Shown here piece by piece: positions 34,765-35,272 of a stretch of 35,272 bases of DNA; the stretch's first letter is position 1; each line of letters starts with the position of its first letter. The stretch is from NCBI GenBank assembly GCA_902727895.1, contig CACVAP010000041.1, positions 1-35,272 of the forward strand, read 5' to 3'. Under the pieces are notes generated by a model. It saw nothing but the letters and a program-made list of their open reading frames with translations. It did not search any database and had not been told where the DNA came from. The position numbers and the translations under genes were made by a program. The DNA is from an uncultured Sulfurovum sp. Lineage in GTDB: Bacteria; Campylobacterota; Campylobacteria; Campylobacterales; Sulfurovaceae.

Positions 34765-34770
34765 AGTATA
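34765..34770 (-). promoter_or_regulatory. Putative -10 of the cas operon
   Basis: TATACT lies 31 bases before the chosen cas1 start with a matching ribosome site in between; no good -35 is seen (TTAAAA at 17 bp). A second candidate, TATAAG, is at 34832-34827. Confidence 0.45.
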
Positions 34771-35060
34771 GAATACATTAAAGAAGTTTTTAAAAGAAAG
34801 TGATGAAGTAAGTATATTTCACATATCTTATACCAAAAATTTAAGTATTCATTTCATATCGTAACATTTTTTCCTCAAGCTCAATAATAAATAGAATAGT
34901 GCATCTTTTTTATCTTGATAAAATAACACTTTAACAGACTTATTCAATAGTAATAGAAACTTATATCAACTTTTAATACTATTACTATTACTATTATCTT
35001 AAAAATCTCTTGATTATTTTACATCATGCTAAAATAAAATCTGTAAAAAGTATCAAAGTC
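34771..35060. other. AT-rich intergenic region upstream of cas1
   Basis: About 290 bases without a credible gene. It holds three copies of ACTATT in tandem (34978-34995) whose first part pairs with AATAGTAATAG at 34946-34956 (11-bp arms, 22-base loop), and TGTAAAA-type dyads near 35040. No RNA gene or transposon end was recognised. Confidence 0.6.
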
Positions 35061-35272
35061 TTATATATTGGAACTCAAAATGCTTATCAAGTTTTTTAAA
35101 TCCATAACAACCCTAAGCAATACCTCATTCTCTGAATAAACACCAACCATAAAAGAAATAACAAAAGCACTCAAAATATAAATTCCAATCAGATAACCAA
35201 CTTTCCAAAAAAATGATAGTGAAAAGAAAAAATACTTCAATACTCGATAAAAAATATAAGCTGCTAAAAATG
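35061..35272 (-). CDS. 3' end of an unidentified membrane-protein gene, runs off the window
   Basis: An open minus-strand frame without stops extends from the right edge to TAA at 35063-35061. About 70 codons read FLAAYIFYRVLKYFF, then WKVGYLIGIYILSAFVISFMVGVYSENE and end VVMDLKNLISILSSNI. Two hydrophobic segments and a charged tail look like an inner-membrane protein. The other two frames of this strand have stops here. The family is not recognised; the start lies outside. The gene reads in the same direction as cas1 but is 326 bases away. Confidence 0.5.
   Translation of the reverse strand, partial: FLAAYIFYRVLKYFFFSLSFFWKVGYLIGIYILSAFVISFMVGVYSENEVLLRVVMDLKNLISILSSNI

Overview
The window is AT-rich. 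Its gene content looks like a member of the Campylobacterota, for example the Sulfurimonas, Sulfuricurvum, Sulfurospirillum or Arcobacter groups. Pointers are the 'HDFNTPIA' histidine-kinase H-box, frequent TTG starts with strong AGGA-type ribosome sites, and small overlapping operons. The genus is an inference; no rRNA or tRNA is present to settle it.

Layout. (1) Positions 1-1216 hold an IS110-family element (DEDD transposase). Its right end appears to have cut the 5' half off a HupE/UreJ_2-type membrane gene. Two small genes follow (a DUF6488-like His-rich periplasmic protein and a DUF3147 membrane protein). (2) From 2.5 to 23.5 kb nearly everything is on the minus strand and concerns copper/heavy metals. 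There are three multicopper oxidases (2491-3927, CopA at 10204-11946, and an 839-residue lipoprotein at 13325-15844), CopB, a His-containing beta-propeller lipoprotein, a DUF302 and a SHOCT protein, two paralogous response regulator/histidine kinase pairs, and two paralogous pairs of a small Met/His-rich exported protein plus a thrombospondin-type-3/beta-barrel outer-membrane protein. A complete HME-RND efflux set (OMF, adaptor, pump) with a CzcI-like small protein completes it. (3) A serine recombinase (23608-24180) separates the metal island from the CRISPR locus. (4) Positions 24318-34734 hold a complete minus-strand type I-F2 (I-Fv) CRISPR-Cas system, cas1, cas2-3, cas7fv, cas5fv, cas6f, leader, then an array of 65 identical 28-bp repeats and 64 spacers. 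There is no cas8f, which defines this minimal variant. (5) The right edge carries the 3' end of an unidentified membrane-protein gene on the minus strand.

How it works together. The metal genes would sense metal at the envelope (two kinases with a conserved C50...C56 pair in the periplasmic loop), oxidise or bind copper in the periplasm (CopA, the other oxidases, CopB, Met/His-rich proteins) and export cations across both membranes (RND set). By direct reading I find one promoter architecture at three places: TTACACA-like 7-mer, 4 bp, TTACACA-like 7-mer, 10 bp, then TATAAT/TATACT. It lies upstream of the second response regulator, of copA-copB and of the DUF302-SHOCT-oxidase operon. Such 11-bp-period direct repeats placed 10 bp from the -10 are what PhoB/OmpR-family activators use, so this is probably the regulon box of one or both regulators. 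The most system-like unfamiliar unit is the duplicated module of Met/His-rich small protein, TSP3 beta-barrel, response regulator and CxxxxxC kinase.
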